Source: Thermoflexales bacterium (lineage in GTDB: Bacteria; Chloroflexota; Anaerolineae; Fen-1058). From it: 6,341 nucleotides of DNA. The notes beneath the pieces were generated by a model. That model was given only the letters and a program-made list of their open reading frames with translations, was not told the DNA's origin and did no database searches. The stretch is taken from positions 1 to 6,341 of the forward strand of contig JAUQXD010000729.1 of NCBI GenBank assembly GCA_030834835.1. Reading direction: 5' to 3'. The translations under genes and the position numbers were made by a program. The stretch's first letter is position 1; each line of letters starts with the position of its first letter. Shown piece by piece: positions 4,287 through 6,341 of the stretch.

Positions 4287-6341
4287 TCACCGTAACGCAG
4301 ACGGCAGATAGATTCTGAACGGAACGATCGGCTCCAAAATCGTAAAGCCCTTCACGTTACTCGCGCCGCCGCCCGGCGCGGGATTGACCACCTTCACGCT
4401 GGCCGAACCCGGCTCGACGAGATCGCCCGGGCTAAGGTAAAACCGCAGCGTGTTGGCGTTGACGTACTGCGTTGAAATCTCCGCGTCATTCCACAGCACC
4501 TTCGATTCCGGCAGGAAGTTGTTGCCCGTGATGGTCACGATGATTTGCGACACCGGCACTAAATCCAGTGCGCGGCCAGACGATGGGCTGATCTGCGTGA
4601 TGCCGGGCAACGGATTGAAGTGCGGCCACTCCACGTCGATGGCGATGGGGCCGGACTGCGTCGTCGCGTCAGGCAGACTTGGTCCGTTGACGAGTGTGCT
4701 GTTTTGCACCGTGATCGCGCCGAGGCCGGGCTGGGCCACATCGGCGGCGAGGAGTTGCGCCCGCAAGAGTTGACTGCTGACAAAGGTCGTGGTGCGCGCT
4801 GCGCCGTTGAACAATACGATCGTGTTTGCGGCGAAGTTATCGCCCTGCACTTCCACCGTGATCGGCCCGCTGCCGGCCAGCGCGCCGGGCAGGTTGATCT
4901 GGCTGATCGACGGGATGGGCAGCGATCCGGCCGCCAGCACGCTGAACGATTTCGGCTCGCTGCTGCCGCCGCCGGGCGAGGGCGTGTTGACGGAGACGAC
5001 GGCGCTGCTCACCGAGGCCACATCGGCGGAGGTGAGGCTGGCGATGAGTTGCGTCTCATTCACGAAGATCGTGGGCCGCGGTGAGCCGTTGTAGCGCACG
5101 GTCGAACTCACTGTGAAGTCCGCGCCGTTTACTGTCAGCGAGAACGCGCCGGACCCCGCAATGCGCGAGGCGGGCGCGAGGGACGAGAGGACCGGTCGGG
5201 GGTTGCCGACCAGCAGCGCCACGACGGCATCATCACTGTAGCCCGTCGCGTAAACGACTTTGCCCGATGGATGCGCCACCACGCCGCGCGTGCCGCCCAA
5301 CCACGGCAGACCGTTCTTGACGATCGTTTCGTAGTAACTGAGCAAGCCCGTGTGCGGATCGCGTTCGTACACGGTGACGCCATTGGTGTTGAAGGCCGAG
5401 ACGGCCAGATGTTTGCCATCGGGCAGCAGCGTCAGATCAGTGGCCGCATCGTGATACAAGATGCTCATGCGGCAGTCGAGGTAGGTCAACGTGCCATCCG
5501 CTGGATTGCGCTTGAACGTGCAGGTCGCATCGCTGTCGTAGGCTGCGGTGTACACGAAGTTGCCGTCCGGGCTGACGATGACGCGGAACACGCCGTTGAG
5601 TCCGGCCGCCGCAGTGGTGGTCAACACCTGCGCGAAACCCAACTGGCCCGTGCTGGCATCGCGCTTGAGCGTCAGCAGCGCATCGGACGAGTAGCCGGTG
5701 ATGTACACGTTCTTGCCGTCCGGGCTGAGCGCGAGACCATACGCGCCGTTGAGCTGCGCGTGCCCGAACTGTTGAATGAAGTACGGCTCACCGAAGAACG
5801 TGGTCAATGCGCCGCTGGTCTTGCTGCGGCGAAACACCGTCACCGCATCGCTCGTCACGCCGCTGACGTACATGAACTGTCCGTCCGGGCTGACGGCCAT
5901 GCCATACGCGCCGTCGAGACCGGCGAGGTTGCCATCGCACGGCGCGATGAAACAGCCGTAAGCATCGCCGTTCTTCAGCGTGCTGACGTGCGACAGCGCG
6001 CCCGTGTCGGCGTTGCGCGCGTACGTTGCGATCGAGTCGCCGGCGACGCCCGTGACGTACACATTCAGACCATCGGGGCTGACGTAGACTTGATAGGGCG
6101 TGCCAAATTGATCGTGCACAGGCAGCGCGCTGCCGGGATAGGTGTTGATCAGCGTCAGGGTGTAATCGGGATCGACCGAGTACGCCACGATGGCGCTATC
6201 GCCCGCGTCGGCCGCGTAAACGTGTTTGCCATCGGGACTGACCACAATGCCATACGGCCCGGCCGTTGCGCCCAGACCCGCCGTGGTACTGCTGTGCATA
6301 GGGAAGAACAGTTCTTTGGCTTTGATAGTGGTGCAGTTGAC
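4287..6341 (-). CDS. secreted seven-bladed beta-propeller protein with three TIG-like domains (5' partial)
   Basis: The frame is open from the window edge to the stop at 4287. Numbering from the first ATG (6299), 670 residues are visible, but that ATG has no ribosome binding site and 14 more sense codons precede it, so the true start is outside. Residues about 10-365 hold seven YVTN/lactonase-like blades, each with an (S/L/H)P(D/S)G turn followed by a VY(V/A)(T/S)G strand. Then come three IPT/TIG-like immunoglobulin folds at about 369-455, 463-535 and 565-655. The first and third contain the typical PSPGGGSS/PAPGGGAS loop. The C-terminus VPFRIYLPSALR resembles a tail common on exported Chloroflexota proteins. 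Cysteine pairs C116/C121 and C260/C276 suit an oxidising location. Lactonase activity is not implied; a cell-surface binding or structural role is the safer inference. The signal peptide, if any, lies outside the window. Confidence 0.9.
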   Translation of the reverse strand, partial: VNCTTIKAKELFFPMHSSTTAGLGATAGPYGIVVSPDGKHVYAADAGDSAIVAYSVDPDYTLTLINTYPGSALPVHDQFGTPYQVYVSPDGLNVYVTGVAGDSIATYARNADTGALSHVSTLKNGDAYGCFIAPCDGNLAGLDGAYGMAVSPDGQFMYVSGVTSDAVTVFRRSKTSGALTTFFGEPYFIQQFGHAQLNGAYGLALSPDGKNVYITGYSSDALLTLKRDASTGQLGFAQVLTTTAAAGLNGVFRVIVSPDGNFVYTAAYDSDATCTFKRNPADGTLTYLDCRMSILYHDAATDLTLLPDGKHLAVSAFNTNGVTVYERDPHTGLLSYYETIVKNGLPWLGGTRGVVAHPSGKVVYATGYSDDAVVALLVGNPRPVLSSLAPASRIAGSGAFSLTVNGADFTVSSTVRYNGSPRPTIFVNETQLIASLTSADVASVSSAVVSVNTPSPGGGSSEPKSFSVLAAGSLPIPSISQINLPGALAGSGPITVEVQGDNFAANTIVLFNGAARTTTFVSSQLLRAQLLAADVAQPGLGAITVQNSTLVNGPSLPDATTQSGPIAIDVEWPHFNPLPGITQISPSSGRALDLVPVSQIIVTITGNNFLPESKVLWNDAEISTQYVNANTLRFYLSPGDLVEPGSASVKVVNPAPGGGASNVKGFTILEPIVPFRIYLPSALR
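5204..6299 (-). repeat. seven tandem propeller-blade repeats within the surface protein
   Basis: Blade signature turns fall at residues 21, 74, 137, 192, 243, 292 and 343 (numbered from the ATG at 6299), spaced 49-63 residues. Five turns are exactly SPDG preceded by a hydrophobic pair. The sixth is LPDG and the seventh HPSG. The DNA of several copies is near identical (plus-strand GTCCGGGCTGA near 5567, 5718 and 5882), which suggests duplication or conversion between blades. The longer spacing between blades 2 and 3 holds the cysteine-bearing loop with C116 and C121. Confidence 0.75.

Noticed and set aside
4620..5084. 154-codon plus-strand frame opposite the TIG domains
   Set aside because: It is a shadow of the GC-rich minus-strand gene; the translation is Arg/Gly/Ala-rich without recognisable structure.

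Overview
The window looks like chromosomal DNA from a GC-rich (roughly 60 % by eye) free-living bacterium, most plausibly a member of the Chloroflexota (Anaerolineae-like). This placement is an inference. It rests on a large secreted beta-propeller/TIG protein that ends in Arg-Ile-Tyr-Leu-Pro-Ser-Ala-Leu-Arg, resembling the 'YLPLVxR' tails I recall on many exported Chloroflexota proteins, and on a CarD-type regulator, a short glycine-tailed RRM protein and a lipobox-bearing sensor kinase lying close together. No mobile element, CRISPR array, rRNA or tRNA gene was seen.

Left part, plus strand: the last 49 codons of an unidentified gene (2-151) are followed by a textbook intrinsic terminator (205-234). 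A short gap with a possible extended -10 element leads to a complete 821-residue membrane sensor histidine kinase (308-2773). Its domain order is lipobox signal sequence, extracytoplasmic family-3 solute-binding domain, transmembrane helix, two PAS domains, HisKA and HATPase_c. It has no receiver domain, and no response regulator lies in the window.

Middle part, minus strand: three small genes read in one direction and probably form a stress-type operon, in transcription order RRM RNA-binding protein (4130-3837), CarD/CdnL-family RNA-polymerase-binding regulator (3785-3285) and CsbD-like protein (3208-3002). All three have good Shine-Dalgarno sites. A perfect 17-bp inverted repeat (3241-3279) separates the last two. 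The kinase and this operon converge on a 228-bp gap that holds no convincing terminator.

The most interesting site is the leader of the RRM gene. A strong intrinsic terminator (4202-4166) lies between a good extended -10 promoter (4246-4238) and the ribosome binding site (4143-4140). Transcription from that promoter, or from any promoter further upstream, must therefore pass the terminator to reach the RRM gene. A 7-nt segment overlapping the start of the terminator's first arm can pair instead with a segment just past the U-tract. This gives a simple model of attenuation, possibly cold- or protein-responsive, governing the whole operon. The same terminator would also end transcripts of the upstream gene.

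Right part, minus strand: a large extracellular-type protein (4287 to beyond 6341) with seven visible propeller blades, three TIG-like domains and the short C-terminal tail. Its reading frame stays open to the window edge, so its true start is outside.
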